50,518 bases of DNA, taken from NCBI GenBank assembly GCA_934454215.1, contig CAKSGG010000010.1, forward strand, positions 1 to 50,518. Direction: 5' to 3'. This document shows positions 40,926 to 50,443 of this stretch, one piece after another. The position numbers and the translations under genes are program-made. Below the pieces are notes generated by a model. That model saw only the letters and a program-made list of their open reading frames with translations, was not told the origin of the DNA and ran no database searches. Origin of the DNA: an uncultured Clostridia bacterium (GTDB lineage Bacteria > Bacillota > Clostridia > UBA1381). The first letter of the stretch is position 1; the number at the start of each line of letters is the position of its first letter.

Positions 40926-42266
40926 TTATGCGTTAATACTCCTGCGCCACTTGTTTGAACGTACATACCATATGCACACGGGAACAGACGAAAACGGTGC
41001 AATCGCACATGCAAGATAAATCCCCCAAAGTCCGAAAACGGAATCAAATATAAGCGCCAGAACCACTCTTGCAAGAATACAGTTTACAAAACTTGAAATC
41101 ATGGCAAATACCGAATGTCCCGCACCTATCGCCAACGAGTGATAAACCATAAAAATCGCATAGAATATCTGACCGACAATCTCTATACGCATATTCATAA
41201 CAGCGGCGTCTATGACAGCAGGCTCGTCCGAAAATATTCCTGCCATCTGCGGCGACCAAAGCTCAACCGCAGCTATTGTTATGATACTCATAATAAGCGT
41301 AATTTTCATGGTTGTATACGTAACGGCTTTTGCCCTGTCGTACAGCTTTGCGCCGAGATTCTGTGCTATAATCGAAACCGCTCCGGCAGACATGGACGCA
41401 ATAAGCATTTGACATAAATCCTTAATTTTTATTGCAATTCCGTTTCCCGCCGAAACGTCAACGCCGTATTTGTTTATTAAAAACGTAATCGTCAGCCACG
41501 ACACGCCGGCAATTGACATTTGTATGGCGCTCGGAATACCGAATTTCAGAATTTTTTTGAGCATATCCTTTTGTATTCTGAAAAATTTAACCGACAGCTT
41601 TATCATTTCATCGCGTTTCAAAAGCGCAATAAGGCACAGAACCGCAGACATAGCCTGTGCAAGCGTTGTTGCAATTGCCGTACCCTGTATGCCCATATCA
41701 AACACCGCAACAAAAACCAAATCCAAGCCTAAATTCAGCACCGTCGCAAAAATAACGATTTTTGTAGGCGTTTTACTGTTTCCGACTGCCTGAAATACCG
41801 CAGACATGGCATTATATATAAACACAAAAAACATTCCCACCGCACATATCCGCAAATAAGCGACAGCCTCCGTTATAGACGGAGCACGCAGCAGGCGCAG
41901 AATAGGCTCGGCAAAAATATATAATACAAGCATTGTCACAACACCAAGAATAAGCGCAAAGCTTAACAGCGTGCCTGTTGCCTTTTTCTGTTTGTCATAT
42001 ACCTTTCCGCCGAAAAACTGACCTATAAGCACATTTCCGCCCGTCATAATTCCTATTGCGATTTTCGTAATCGTTACAAGTATCTGACTTGAATTATTAA
42101 TCGCCGACAGCGCATTCGAGCCTATAAACCGTCCCGCAATAATCATATCGCACATATTGTAAAGAGCCTGCAAAAGCCCCGATGCGACAAGCGGCAGCGA
42201 AAATCTCAAAATCTGCTTTACAACGCTGCCCTCCGTCATATTCATTTGTCCCTGATTTGTTTTCAT
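40926..42266 (-). CDS. MATE-family multidrug/metabolite exporter
   Basis: Cation-coupled efflux protein of 446 residues with twelve predicted membrane segments. Diagnostic parts are ILRFSLPLVASGLLQALYNMCDMIIAGRFIG in helix 1, VLIGQFFGGKVYDKQKKA and the second-half counterpart IAQNLGAKLYDRAKA. Substrate unknown. ATG 42266 with GGAGGAG. A terminator 30 bp upstream separates it from the lipoprotein gene, yet no promoter is evident between them, so it may depend on read-through. Confidence 0.93.
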   Translation of the reverse strand: MKTNQGQMNMTEGSVVKQILRFSLPLVASGLLQALYNMCDMIIAGRFIGSNALSAINNSSQILVTITKIAIGIMTGGNVLIGQFFGGKVYDKQKKATGTLLSFALILGVVTMLVLYIFAEPILRLLRAPSITEAVAYLRICAVGMFFVFIYNAMSAVFQAVGNSKTPTKIVIFATVLNLGLDLVFVAVFDMGIQGTAIATTLAQAMSAVLCLIALLKRDEMIKLSVKFFRIQKDMLKKILKFGIPSAIQMSIAGVSWLTITFLINKYGVDVSAGNGIAIKIKDLCQMLIASMSAGAVSIIAQNLGAKLYDRAKAVTYTTMKITLIMSIITIAAVELWSPQMAGIFSDEPAVIDAAVMNMRIEIVGQIFYAIFMVYHSLAIGAGHSVFAMISSFVNCILARVVLALIFDSVFGLWGIYLACAIAPFSSVPVCIWYVRSNKWRRSINA

Positions 42267-42295
42267 AGCTTAATCTCCTCCAAAATCAAACGCAT

Positions 42296-42319
42296 AAAAA
42301 AGCGGCTGTCTGACAGCCG
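42296..42319 (-). terminator. Terminator of the small lipoprotein gene
   Basis: Minus strand CGGCTGTC and GACAGCCG pair with a 1- to 3-nt loop and are followed by CTTTTTTA. A second G/C-rich hairpin (GGGGGC with GCCCCC, 42333-42350) sits between it and the stop codon. Confidence 0.85.
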
Positions 42320-42353
42320 AAACAATCTTAAGGGGGGCATATACGCCCCCGTA

Positions 42354-42728
42354 TTACTGCTGCACCGACGCTACCGGCGCATTATCCTGCATTTCCAGCG
42401 TAATAACGCTTGCAGTATTCAGGTCAAGCGACTTAAACTGGTATTCCGTACCGCCGTTTGTAAATACCGCTATATCAAAAACATTCGTTGATGTCGCAGC
42501 GCCCGAAAATGCCACATCAAGCGTTTTTCCGTTCTCCAGCACGGTTGTTCCGAGTATATTCTGCCCCCAATCATCATTTACGCTTTCCGAAATATACACC
42601 TCCGAAATCGGAGTTCCGATATTGTTTACCAATGCAAAATCATTCGGTGATTTTACCGCTTTTTTTCCGCACGATGCCATTGTGAAAGCCGCCCCCACTG
42701 CCGCCGCAGCCGCAATTATTCTTTTCAT
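42354..42728 (-). CDS. Small lipoprotein of unknown function
   Basis: A 124-residue protein not assigned to a family. It has a lipoprotein signal peptide: MKRIIAAAAAVGAAFTMASC, with lipobox MASC and C20 as the acylated residue. The mature part has FALVNNIGTPISEVYISE, then ENGKTLDVAFSG and ends with EMQDNAPVASVQQ, a small beta-rich domain. I chose ATG 42728 behind GGCGGAG; an ATG 18 nt upstream would start inside the ribosome binding site. Confidence 0.85.
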   Translation of the reverse strand: MKRIIAAAAAVGAAFTMASCGKKAVKSPNDFALVNNIGTPISEVYISESVNDDWGQNILGTTVLENGKTLDVAFSGAATSTNVFDIAVFTNGGTEYQFKSLDLNTASVITLEMQDNAPVASVQQ

Positions 42729-42780
42729 CTCCGCCGTTCCTTTCATAAAAATCCGTTAAATATTTTTTCCTATTTATATT

Positions 42781-42809
42781 ATTATAAAACATTTTATCTG
42801 ATTTGTCAT
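42781..42809 (-). promoter_or_regulatory. Sigma-A promoter of the lipoprotein gene
   Basis: Minus strand ATGACA (42809-42804), 17-bp spacer and TATAAT (42786-42781), 53 bp before the start codon. Confidence 0.75.
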
Positions 42810-42845
42810 TATGTAATAATAGTTAATATTTTGTAACTTTTATGT

Positions 42846-42875
42846 AATTTATTTGTTGCATTTAACAAATAAATT
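42846..42875. repeat. 12-bp perfect inverted repeat upstream of mgtE
   Basis: AATTTATTTGTT and AACAAATAAATT are exact complements around GCATTT. The repeat ends 7 bp before the -35 of the mgtE promoter and lies behind the divergent lipoprotein promoter. It may be a regulator site or a terminator blocking transcription between the two divergent units. No T run makes it a typical terminator. Confidence 0.7.
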
Positions 42876-42882
42876 ATTTTAT

Positions 42883-42911
42883 TTGACAATATCGAAAATT
42901 TGGAGTATACT
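42883..42911 (+). promoter_or_regulatory. Sigma-A promoter of mgtE
   Basis: TTGACA (42883-42888), 17-bp spacer and TATACT (42906-42911). The ATG is only 37 bp downstream, leaving no room for an M-box riboswitch. Confidence 0.88.
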
Positions 42912-42948
42912 ATATAATGTATGAGTATATTCAGAAGGAGGGTTCGAT

Positions 42949-44292
42949 ATGGCTATATCAATGGAAGAAACAATAGAAAATTTGTATAAGGCGAAAAAAT
43001 ACCGAACTCTTAAGGATATTCTCTCATCTTTGAATGAAGCGGATATTGCCGCACTCTTTGCGGAGCTTCCCGATGAATCGCTGCCTATCCTGTTCAGACT
43101 TTTGCCGAAGGACACCGCCGCCGATACATTTGTGCTTATGGACTCCGACGCTCAGGAAATGCTGATTCGGGGCTTTTCCGACAGTGAGCTTAAAGAGGTC
43201 ATAGACGAACTGTACGTTGACGATGCGGCAGACATTGTAGATGAAATGCCCGCAAACGTCGTAAAGCGTATTCTGCGCAATACCGACCCCGAAAAACGTC
43301 AGATGATAAACGAAGTCTTAAAATACCCCGAGGACAGCGCCGGAAGTCTTATGACTACGGAATATATCTCGCTCAGACCAAATATGACGATTAACGAGGC
43401 TATTAAGCGAATACGGCGTACGATTACGTCAAAGGAAACAATTTATACATGCTATGTAACAGACGATAACCGGTATCTGCTCGGCTACATATCCGTAAAA
43501 ACGCTTTTGCTTTCGGACGAAAACGCCGTTATTCAGGATATTATGGACACCATGCCCATATGCGTCAACACAATGGACGACAAAGAGGACGTTGCAAAAA
43601 AGATGAAAAAATACGATTTTGTAACAATGCCCGTTGTCGATGACGAAATAAGGCTTGTAGGTATCGTAACATTTGACGACGCAATGGACGTTATGCAGGA
43701 GGAAACCACCGAGGATTTGGAAATGATGGCTGCTATGGCGCACTCCGATGACGGATATTTTAAAACCTCCGATTTTGTTCATGCCAAAAACCGTATCGTG
43801 TGGCTGCTTATACTCATGTTAAGCGCCGCTATTACAGGCTCGGTCATAAACGGCTACGAGGCCGCATTCAATGCGATTCCCGCTCTTGTGGCTTTCATAC
43901 CCATGCTTATGGGTACGGGCGGAAACTGCGGTGCTCAAAGCTCAACCATGATAATCAGAGGTATGTCGATAGATGAAATTCAGCTAAGGGATTTCCCGAA
44001 AGTGCTGTGGCTTGAATTTAGGATATCTATTATACTAAGTACGGTTCTCGCCATAGTAAACGGCTTGAAAATATGTATTGTTGACCGTGATATAAAGCTT
44101 GCGCTTGTAGTGTCGCTCGCCGTTGCGGGAACGGTTATTATGGCGGAAGTTATAGGCTGCATACTGCCCATGCTTGCAAAAAAATGCAAGGTTGACCCCG
44201 CAGTTATGGCGTCTCCGATTATTACGACAATTGTGGACGCAGGTTCTATACTGATATATTTCGGTATTGCTTCAAGATTTTTTAATCTTTAA
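42949..44292 (+). CDS. mgtE: Magnesium transporter MgtE
   Basis: Mg2+ channel that closes when its cytosolic domain binds Mg2+. The 447-residue protein has the N-terminal acidic superhelix domain (about 5-125, with DDAADIVDEMP), a CBS pair (about 130-255, GSLMTTEYISLRPNMTINEAI and VVDDEIRLVGIVTFDDAMDV), the plug helix and five membrane helices. The selectivity region PMLMGTGGNCGAQSSTMIIRG is intact, and D/N residues of the pore (ASPIITTIVDAGSIL) are present. ATG 42949 with AAGGAGGG. First gene of a plus-strand run with an LTA-synthase-like gene 18 bp downstream. Confidence 0.97.
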   Translation: MAISMEETIENLYKAKKYRTLKDILSSLNEADIAALFAELPDESLPILFRLLPKDTAADTFVLMDSDAQEMLIRGFSDSELKEVIDELYVDDAADIVDEMPANVVKRILRNTDPEKRQMINEVLKYPEDSAGSLMTTEYISLRPNMTINEAIKRIRRTITSKETIYTCYVTDDNRYLLGYISVKTLLLSDENAVIQDIMDTMPICVNTMDDKEDVAKKMKKYDFVTMPVVDDEIRLVGIVTFDDAMDVMQEETTEDLEMMAAMAHSDDGYFKTSDFVHAKNRIVWLLILMLSAAITGSVINGYEAAFNAIPALVAFIPMLMGTGGNCGAQSSTMIIRGMSIDEIQLRDFPKVLWLEFRISIILSTVLAIVNGLKICIVDRDIKLALVVSLAVAGTVIMAEVIGCILPMLAKKCKVDPAVMASPIITTIVDAGSILIYFGIASRFFNL

Positions 44293-44309
44293 GAATAAGG
44301 AGTTTGCAA

Positions 44310-46253
44310 ATGGTATCTTTTAATAAAATATGGAAAATTGCATTGGCAAGCGTTATAACTCTTGCTTTGTGGACATTTATAAGCATCAATACACCGCTGT
44401 TTATGAAGGGCGATGAATTTGCAACATTTGATTACATCATGTCATATGTTCTCGTCCTCGGAATCTGGGGGCTTATCGCAGTTAAAATCGAACTTAATCC
44501 GCCGCTCAAAAAAGCCGCCGGAATTGCCGCAATGGTATTCACGCCGTTTCTGTGTATGCAGATTTCAACAATATTTGCCGGTACGGCGGAATTTACAATA
44601 GGCATATATTTTCTCAACATATTGATTTATACGGTAATTCTTGCGATTATGTTTGCAATAACAAGAAGTATACGCTGGGCTCCGATAATAACCGCAGTGA
44701 TAACGTATCTGTTTACCCTGTCGGGCTTTATCGTTCAGATATTAAGAGGCACTCCGCTTATTCCCGGGGATTTTCTTGCGATAGGCACGGCAATAAACGT
44801 TGCCGCTCAATATACCTTCCAAATGAAATACCCGATTATATTTGCAAGCGCACTGACAATATTCTTTATTGTTTTCGTATGGAAATTTTCATATAGAATT
44901 AATTTTAAATACAAGAATATCATATGTCCGTCAGCCGCTGCCGCATTTGTTCTTGCCGTTGTAATTCCCGCAAGCGCAATTGATTTTGATAAAATCAATA
45001 TGGACTTCTTCGACCAGTATCATGCAAACAACACTCACGGCATCGCTTTGAGCTTTTATATAAATGTGCAAAGAATGAATCTGCGCAAGCCCGACGGATA
45101 TGACGCACAGAAAACGCAGGCAATTCTGAAAGAAAATTCAAAAAAAGAGGCGGCAAAGGATACGCCGAACATTCTTGTAATAATGAACGAAAGCTTTTCG
45201 GATTTAAGCGTTGTCGGAGATTTCAAAACCAACATGGACTATATGCCGTATATACGCTCATTCAAGAAAAATGCGGTAACGGGAAAACTGCTTGTTTCAC
45301 CGTTCGGCGGCTACACCTGCAACTCGGAATTTGAATTTCTTACGGGTATGTCAATGGGACTTCTTCCGCAGGGCAGTTCTCCTTATCTTCAGTATCTGAC
45401 AGTGTCGCAGCCAAACTCAATCTGCAATCACTTAAAAACGCTCGGCTATGAAACGGTTGCACTGCACCCGTATTATTCACGGGGCTGGAACAGAGAAAAG
45501 GTTTACGGACTTATGGGATTTGATAATTTTATAAGCATGGAAACAATGGGCGATTATCAGGACAGAAATCAATTTGAATATATACGCTGTTATCTGAGCG
45601 ACAGAACCTCATACAGCGCCGACATAAACCAGTTCATGAAGAAAAAGAGCAATAAGCCGATGTTCCTGTTTAATATAACAATGCAGAATCACGGCGGATA
45701 TAAATATTATCTCGGTTCATGGAAAAATACGGTAAAAATCACAAGTATGAAAGGCTCATACCCCGAGGCGGAGCAGTATCTGTCACTCGTAAGAGAAAGC
45801 GATATAGCCTTTTCGGAGCTGATTGACTGGTTCTCAAAATGGGACGAGCCTACAATAATACTGATGTTCGGCGACCATCAGCCGGGTATCGAGCAGGAAT
45901 TTTATGAGGAGCTTTTGGGTAAAAATCTTGAGGATTTGGACGATGAGGAGCTTTTAAAGAGATACACCGTACCGTTTGTCATATGGGCAAATTATGAGAT
46001 TCCCGAGCAGCAGAATGTTGTGACAAGTACAAATTATCTGCAAAATCTGCTGTTTGATATTGCTAAACTCCCCAAGAGCAGCGTAACAAAGTTTACGGAC
46101 ACGGTCAAACAGGAATACCCTGCAATAAACGCACTCGGTCACTATGACAAAAACGGCACTTGGGAAAGCAATGAAAAGCTTAATTCAGAGCTGCTGAAAG
46201 AATACAAGGATTTGGAGTACTACCTGCTCACAAACAAGGAATCGAAAAACTAA
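44310..46253 (+). CDS. LTA synthase family sulfatase-fold phosphoglycerol transferase
   Basis: Membrane enzyme expected to polymerise or transfer glycerol phosphate from phosphatidylglycerol. The 647-residue protein has five N-terminal membrane helices (about 8-215) and an extracellular sulfatase-fold domain. That domain has NILVIMNESFSDL (metal-binding E), the nucleophile threonine in FGGYTCNSEFEFLTG, YYSRGWNREKVYGLMGFDNFIS, NITMQNHGGY and the late metal site ILMFGDHQPG. ATG 44310 with AAGGAG 7 nt upstream is preferred to TTG 44304. LtaS enzymes need Mn2+ or Mg2+, and the preceding gene is a Mg2+ transporter; the link is inference. Confidence 0.9.
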   Translation: MVSFNKIWKIALASVITLALWTFISINTPLFMKGDEFATFDYIMSYVLVLGIWGLIAVKIELNPPLKKAAGIAAMVFTPFLCMQISTIFAGTAEFTIGIYFLNILIYTVILAIMFAITRSIRWAPIITAVITYLFTLSGFIVQILRGTPLIPGDFLAIGTAINVAAQYTFQMKYPIIFASALTIFFIVFVWKFSYRINFKYKNIICPSAAAAFVLAVVIPASAIDFDKINMDFFDQYHANNTHGIALSFYINVQRMNLRKPDGYDAQKTQAILKENSKKEAAKDTPNILVIMNESFSDLSVVGDFKTNMDYMPYIRSFKKNAVTGKLLVSPFGGYTCNSEFEFLTGMSMGLLPQGSSPYLQYLTVSQPNSICNHLKTLGYETVALHPYYSRGWNREKVYGLMGFDNFISMETMGDYQDRNQFEYIRCYLSDRTSYSADINQFMKKKSNKPMFLFNITMQNHGGYKYYLGSWKNTVKITSMKGSYPEAEQYLSLVRESDIAFSELIDWFSKWDEPTIILMFGDHQPGIEQEFYEELLGKNLEDLDDEELLKRYTVPFVIWANYEIPEQQNVVTSTNYLQNLLFDIAKLPKSSVTKFTDTVKQEYPAINALGHYDKNGTWESNEKLNSELLKEYKDLEYYLLTNKESKN

Positions 46254-46283
46254 CATAAATTCAAAAGAAAGAGGGTTGTTATA

Positions 46284-47726
46284 ATGCTGAAAAGAATTAT
46301 ATCATCAATTTTAGCAGCGGCGGTGCTGTTCTCCGTATCAGCCTTTGCCGCATTTGAAGATGTGGCAGATTTAAGCGACGAAATGCAGACCGCTATAAAT
46401 ACAATGGTTGAAAAGCGCTATATAAACGGTACTTCCGAAACCGAATTTTCTCCGTTTAAAATGATAACACGTGCAGAGCTTGCGGCGGTTATGCTGAGAA
46501 TGTTAAATAAAATGGACAACAACCTTGAATGCAGCTTTGCCGACGTTGATAAATATGACTGGTATTATTACGTTGCGGCATCATCTGCGGCAAACGGACT
46601 TATTACGGGCTTTGACGACAATACCTTTAAGGGTAACGAAAATATAACAAAAGAACAGCTCGTTGCAATTCTTGCAAGAACCATTCAGTCACGGGTTAAT
46701 ACAGCCGTTCCCGATATTGAGCTGAATTTCAGCGATGAGGTTTCACCGTGGGTCAGCGACTATGTTAAGCTTGTAAAGAGCGAGGGGCTGTTGACAAGCA
46801 GAATTGATAATAAGTTTGACGGGTCAAGCTATGTAAGCCGCGGAAATGCCGCCGTTATGATAATGCGGACATATGACAAAATAGAAGCCACCCTTACCGA
46901 TAAATCCTTTGTCGGTGAAAATGCAGTTCCTCCTCCACGTCCCGAACAAACTCCCGAACCAAAAAAAGGAGTGGTTGTTCTTGACGCAGGTCACGGCAGG
47001 GATTCGTGGTCAATGAGCAGTGATGAAAAAACAGCCGATGGCTGGGTATATAATTCATCAAGAGGCGGCTGGGGCGAATGGAGACACTGGAAATCATGGA
47101 CGACATGGCAGGACTGCTATGGCAGCGGCTGCTCGGGAAGAGCGCCGTCAGGCGGCTCATGCTGGTATCCGATAGGCAACGGCGACAGAGATGTTGAACC
47201 AGACATAAATCTTTCAAATGTAAATTACGCAAAATATTATCTTGAACAAAAAGGCTATGAAGTACGTTTGTCACGTCCTACGGCAAACGATAATCCGTCA
47301 ATGACAAAGCGTCTTATATACTGCTATCCGAACAATGACACATCACAGGCACCCGATGCCGATGTATTCGTATGCGTACATTCAAATGCGGGAGGCGGCA
47401 GAGGGAGCGCATATATAGCCCTTGACGGTTACTATGACCAAGCAGGAATTGACAATTCCCAATACGTATGGAGCGGAAATACTCTAGGTCAGTATATAAA
47501 TGATTCAATTGTTGAGAACACAAGCCTTTCAAAATACGGCAGCGGACGTTACGGCGGTTTGCCGGAGCTTGTTCTGTTCTGCAAATGCCCGATAACAATT
47601 GCATATCTTGAAATCGGATTTTTTGATAACAGCAGCGATTTATACATATTGCGTAACGAGTCGGAGCAAATAGGGCGTTCCATTGCGGAAGGTATCGACA
47701 GATATTTCAATGAATACGTAAAATAA
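46284..47726 (+). CDS. SLH-domain N-acetylmuramoyl-L-alanine amidase
   Basis: Exported cell-wall hydrolase of 480 residues. A signal peptide (1-22, cleaved after SAFA) is followed by three SLH domains (about 24-195) for binding secondary wall polymer, a Pro linker (PPPRPEQTPEPKK) and an Amidase_3 domain (about 230-478). Zinc ligands H237 (LDAGHG), E305 (DVEPDINL) and H366 (VCVHSNA), and catalytic E443 (YLEIGFFD), are all present. Between H237 and E305 lie 68 residues instead of about 14: a Trp/Gly/Ser-rich insert with GGWGEWRHWKSWTTWQDC and CSGRAPSGGSCWYP. ATG 46284 with AGAGGG. Confidence 0.93.
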   Translation: MLKRIISSILAAAVLFSVSAFAAFEDVADLSDEMQTAINTMVEKRYINGTSETEFSPFKMITRAELAAVMLRMLNKMDNNLECSFADVDKYDWYYYVAASSAANGLITGFDDNTFKGNENITKEQLVAILARTIQSRVNTAVPDIELNFSDEVSPWVSDYVKLVKSEGLLTSRIDNKFDGSSYVSRGNAAVMIMRTYDKIEATLTDKSFVGENAVPPPRPEQTPEPKKGVVVLDAGHGRDSWSMSSDEKTADGWVYNSSRGGWGEWRHWKSWTTWQDCYGSGCSGRAPSGGSCWYPIGNGDRDVEPDINLSNVNYAKYYLEQKGYEVRLSRPTANDNPSMTKRLIYCYPNNDTSQAPDADVFVCVHSNAGGGRGSAYIALDGYYDQAGIDNSQYVWSGNTLGQYINDSIVENTSLSKYGSGRYGGLPELVLFCKCPITIAYLEIGFFDNSSDLYILRNESEQIGRSIAEGIDRYFNEYVK

Positions 47727-47743
47727 TTTTTCGGAGAACTGAT

Positions 47744-48493
47744 ATGATTTTTGCTGATTATATCGAAGGTGCGTTTTTCGTACTGAACAAAAAAGGCAGA
47801 ATATATAAAGTCAAAAACCGTTCCGTAAGCGGCGTTGTTTTCGTGCAGTCGGGGAAGTATATTTACAAATCCGCAGATAAAACCGTAATATCCGACCCGA
47901 ACCACATTATATTTCTGCCTAAAGGCGCAAGCTATGAATTTAAGTGTCTTGAAACGGATAATTCATGCGTAATAAATTTTTCGGACAGTCTAAACCGTAT
48001 CGAACCCGATATATTTAATATCAAATCTGAAAATAATCATCATCTTATTGAGCTTTTTTCGGAAATGAACGCACTCGGCTTTCACGAAAATCAGTATAAA
48101 CATCTATCGCTTTTTTACGAAATTATGGCAGTTGTTTTCTCCGGCAAAACCGCCTCGCACTCTTTCCCCGATATAATAGCTCCGTCAGTAAAATATATGA
48201 ATGAACACTTTTGCGACAGTGATATAAATAACGATATTATAGCAAAACAATCAAATATAAGCACGGTGTATTTTCGCAAAATCTTTACCGCAAGCTGCGG
48301 AATCCCGCCCATGAAGTACATAAAAGACATGAGAATAGAAAAATCGCTGTATCTTTTGAAAAACAAAAATACTTCAGTGGGCGAAATCGCAGCCGAATGC
48401 GGTTTCGGCAGCATTTACCGTTTCAGCGGTGCTTTTCGTAAAAAGATGAATTGCTCGCCGAACGAATATGCGCGTCATTTTAATCTGATATAA
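47744..48493 (+). CDS. AraC-family transcriptional regulator
   Basis: Regulator of 249 residues: an N-terminal cupin-like ligand domain (about 1-130, VVFVQSGKYIYKSADK, IIFLPKGASYEF) and a C-terminal double helix-turn-helix (about 150-249) with STVYFRKIFTASCGIPPMKYIKDMRIEKSLYLL and VGEIAAECGFGSIYRFSGAFRKK. ATG 47744 with GGAG. Last gene of the mgtE run, 17 bp after the amidase; its stop codon abuts the stop of the convergent pseudogene with no terminator between. Target genes unknown. Confidence 0.92.
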   Translation: MIFADYIEGAFFVLNKKGRIYKVKNRSVSGVVFVQSGKYIYKSADKTVISDPNHIIFLPKGASYEFKCLETDNSCVINFSDSLNRIEPDIFNIKSENNHHLIELFSEMNALGFHENQYKHLSLFYEIMAVVFSGKTASHSFPDIIAPSVKYMNEHFCDSDINNDIIAKQSNISTVYFRKIFTASCGIPPMKYIKDMRIEKSLYLLKNKNTSVGEIAAECGFGSIYRFSGAFRKKMNCSPNEYARHFNLI

Positions 48494-49494
48494 TTATTTA
48501 CCGCAGGCTTTCATAAGAATTTCATATAATTCCGACTCATATTCATATGAATATGGGTTTTCTTTTTCTCCTCTTACCATTGCTGCAAATCCCAGCATCA
48601 TTGCGCTATAGCGGCTGAAAGGTTTTGAATGTTGCTTTACTTCATCTTCGCTTACAAACCATTCTTTACTATATACCTCTCTCGTCTCGGCGAACAGCAT
48701 ACCATGTTCATCATACGCTTCAAGCGGTCTAATCTCCACTGTTCCCCTTGAACCGCATACAACCCACCTGTCGTCTCATATATCCACCAAATTCCGCTGC
48801 GCACGCCCTTGCAAAAGATATTCCGTTTTTATACTTAAAACAAAGCCATACCATAATCCTGAGCCGCTACTCCGTCAAGTCCCGTAGACATACTCATCGA
48901 GATTATTTCCCGTGGTTTTCCCTGAATACGATATATAAGGTCAATCAAATGACACCCCAAATAAAACATCATACCTCTGGGAAATATGTCAAGCCACTGA
49001 CGTTTATCCGAGTCATGGCAACAATCCATATGCGCCTCAACGGAATATATCTCGCCCAATTCACCATTGTCCGCTTTTTCAAAAAGCTTTTGTACCGCAG
49101 GGTTGTATCTGTACATATATCCCAAATGTAAAATTTTATTTTTTTCCTTAGCCGTTTTTATTAAATTTTTAAATAAATCCACATCAAATCCCCCCGGCTT
49201 ATCCATATGTACATCAAAATCATGTTCAACAGCCATAAGCGCATACTTTGTAAGGCTAATTTCCTCCGTTTCAATAACTATAGCATCAGCCTTATTATTA
49301 TCTAAGGCTTCATCTACCGTCATAAGTTTTAAGCTATTGTACTTTTCCCATCTACTCTTATATTTTTCTCTCTCGTTTTCGGGCAGCGCCAAACCCACAA
49401 CCTCAAAAGTTTCCGAATGACCGAGCATATCATCCAGTATTGCCGTTGCATGGTCATGTCCTATTCCTATTTGAATTACTTTTATCTTTTTCAT
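48494..49494 (-). pseudogene. Frameshifted Gfo/Idh/MocA-family oxidoreductase
   Basis: A single ancestral frame of about 333 codons split by two 1-nt insertions. The N-terminal part (49494 down to 48835) has the Rossmann segment VIQIGIGHDHA, HMDKPGGFDVD (the EKP-type catalytic lysine) and GYMYRYNPAVQKLF, then stops after YGMALF. Removing one T from a TTTT run restores KYKNGISFARACAAEFGGYMR. A second insertion near 48780 is needed to reach WVVCGSRGTVEIRPLEAYDEHG and the C-terminus at 48494. Such enzymes oxidise sugars or inositols with NAD(P). It is divergent from an AraC regulator, as in carbohydrate loci. No promoter is convincing. Confidence 0.85.
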
Positions 49495-49615
49495 ATCTTA
49501 CTCCAATCAAACTGTACCATATTAGGAAAATTATTCTTTTATCAATCTTGTATATATCTCATCACACATTCAATGTAATCATTCCTTTCATTTTCTTTAC
49601 TTGCATTATATCCTC

Positions 49616-49644
49616 TTGACAAATGAAATACAATATATTATAAT
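49616..49644 (+). promoter_or_regulatory. Consensus sigma-A promoter of the distal araC gene
   Basis: TTGACA (49616-49621), 17-bp spacer and TATAAT (49639-49644): full consensus, 41 bp before the start codon. Confidence 0.9.
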
Positions 49645-49685
49645 ATCGAAAAAGGACACTATTCTATATTTGCGAGGTTGTTGCA

Positions 49686-50441
49686 ATGAAGCTTGAATAT
49701 ATGTATATAACAAAATACAAAACCAAAATTATAAAGGAAATGAAATCAATGTATTTTTTTGATACATTCACAATCGGGTATATAACCAAAGGCAATGCAA
49801 AATTTATATTTCCCGACAACACTGTCCTGTATGCAAATGAGGGAGATGCTATATATATTCCCTATACTACATATTATATGTCGACATGGACAGGAAGTCC
49901 TGATATTGAGTTTTACTCACTTCAATACCGTTTCAGCTCTCCGTGGGACATTATGTATAAATTCAAGGTGATTAAAAAATTTCCCGAAAAAGGCTTTGCA
50001 AATCTTTTGGAGGCGTACGAAAAAAAGGACAATTTTATATCAACAATGTCTTGCTTCTATTCGCTGCTTGAAAATATTTTTTCAAACCTACAACATGTTA
50101 CCCCGCTTCCTAAATATCCCAAAATAAAAAAAGCCGTGGAATATATAGAAAGCAACTTCACCGATAAAATCAAAGTTGAGTTTCTTGCAAAGCTATGTAA
50201 TCTTTCACAGGCGAGATTTTATTCTCTGTTTAAGTCTGTTATGGGAATCACACCGATTGAATACAAAAATAATCTGCTTGCAGACCATGCAATATATATG
50301 CTGCGTTCAACAAATTGCTCTATCGAGGAAATAAGCGAAAAACTCGGATTTTGCACTCCCGGATATTTCAGACGTCTTGTAAAAAAGAAAACCGGCAAGC
50401 TCCCGAAACAAATACGCAGCGGACATGACTGTTTTATTTAA
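49686..50441 (+). CDS. AraC-family transcriptional regulator
   Basis: Regulator of 251 residues with an N-terminal cupin-like domain (about 20-95, FTIGYITKGNAKFIFPDN, EGDAIYIPYTTYYMS) and a C-terminal double helix-turn-helix (about 150-245: FLAKLCNLSQARFYSLFKSVMGITPIEYKNNL, then IEEISEKLGFCTPGYFRRLVKKKTG). ATG 49686 with GCGAGG about 11 nt upstream. It faces away from the broken oxidoreductase and presumably once controlled it. The 3' end touches a group II intron. Confidence 0.92.
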   Translation: MKLEYMYITKYKTKIIKEMKSMYFFDTFTIGYITKGNAKFIFPDNTVLYANEGDAIYIPYTTYYMSTWTGSPDIEFYSLQYRFSSPWDIMYKFKVIKKFPEKGFANLLEAYEKKDNFISTMSCFYSLLENIFSNLQHVTPLPKYPKIKKAVEYIESNFTDKIKVEFLAKLCNLSQARFYSLFKSVMGITPIEYKNNLLADHAIYMLRSTNCSIEEISEKLGFCTPGYFRRLVKKKTGKLPKQIRSGHDCFI

Positions 50442-50443
50442 AA

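Noticed and set aside
42911..42949. M-box Mg2+ riboswitch expected before mgtE
   Set aside because: Only 37 bp separate the -10 and the ATG, too short for an M-box.
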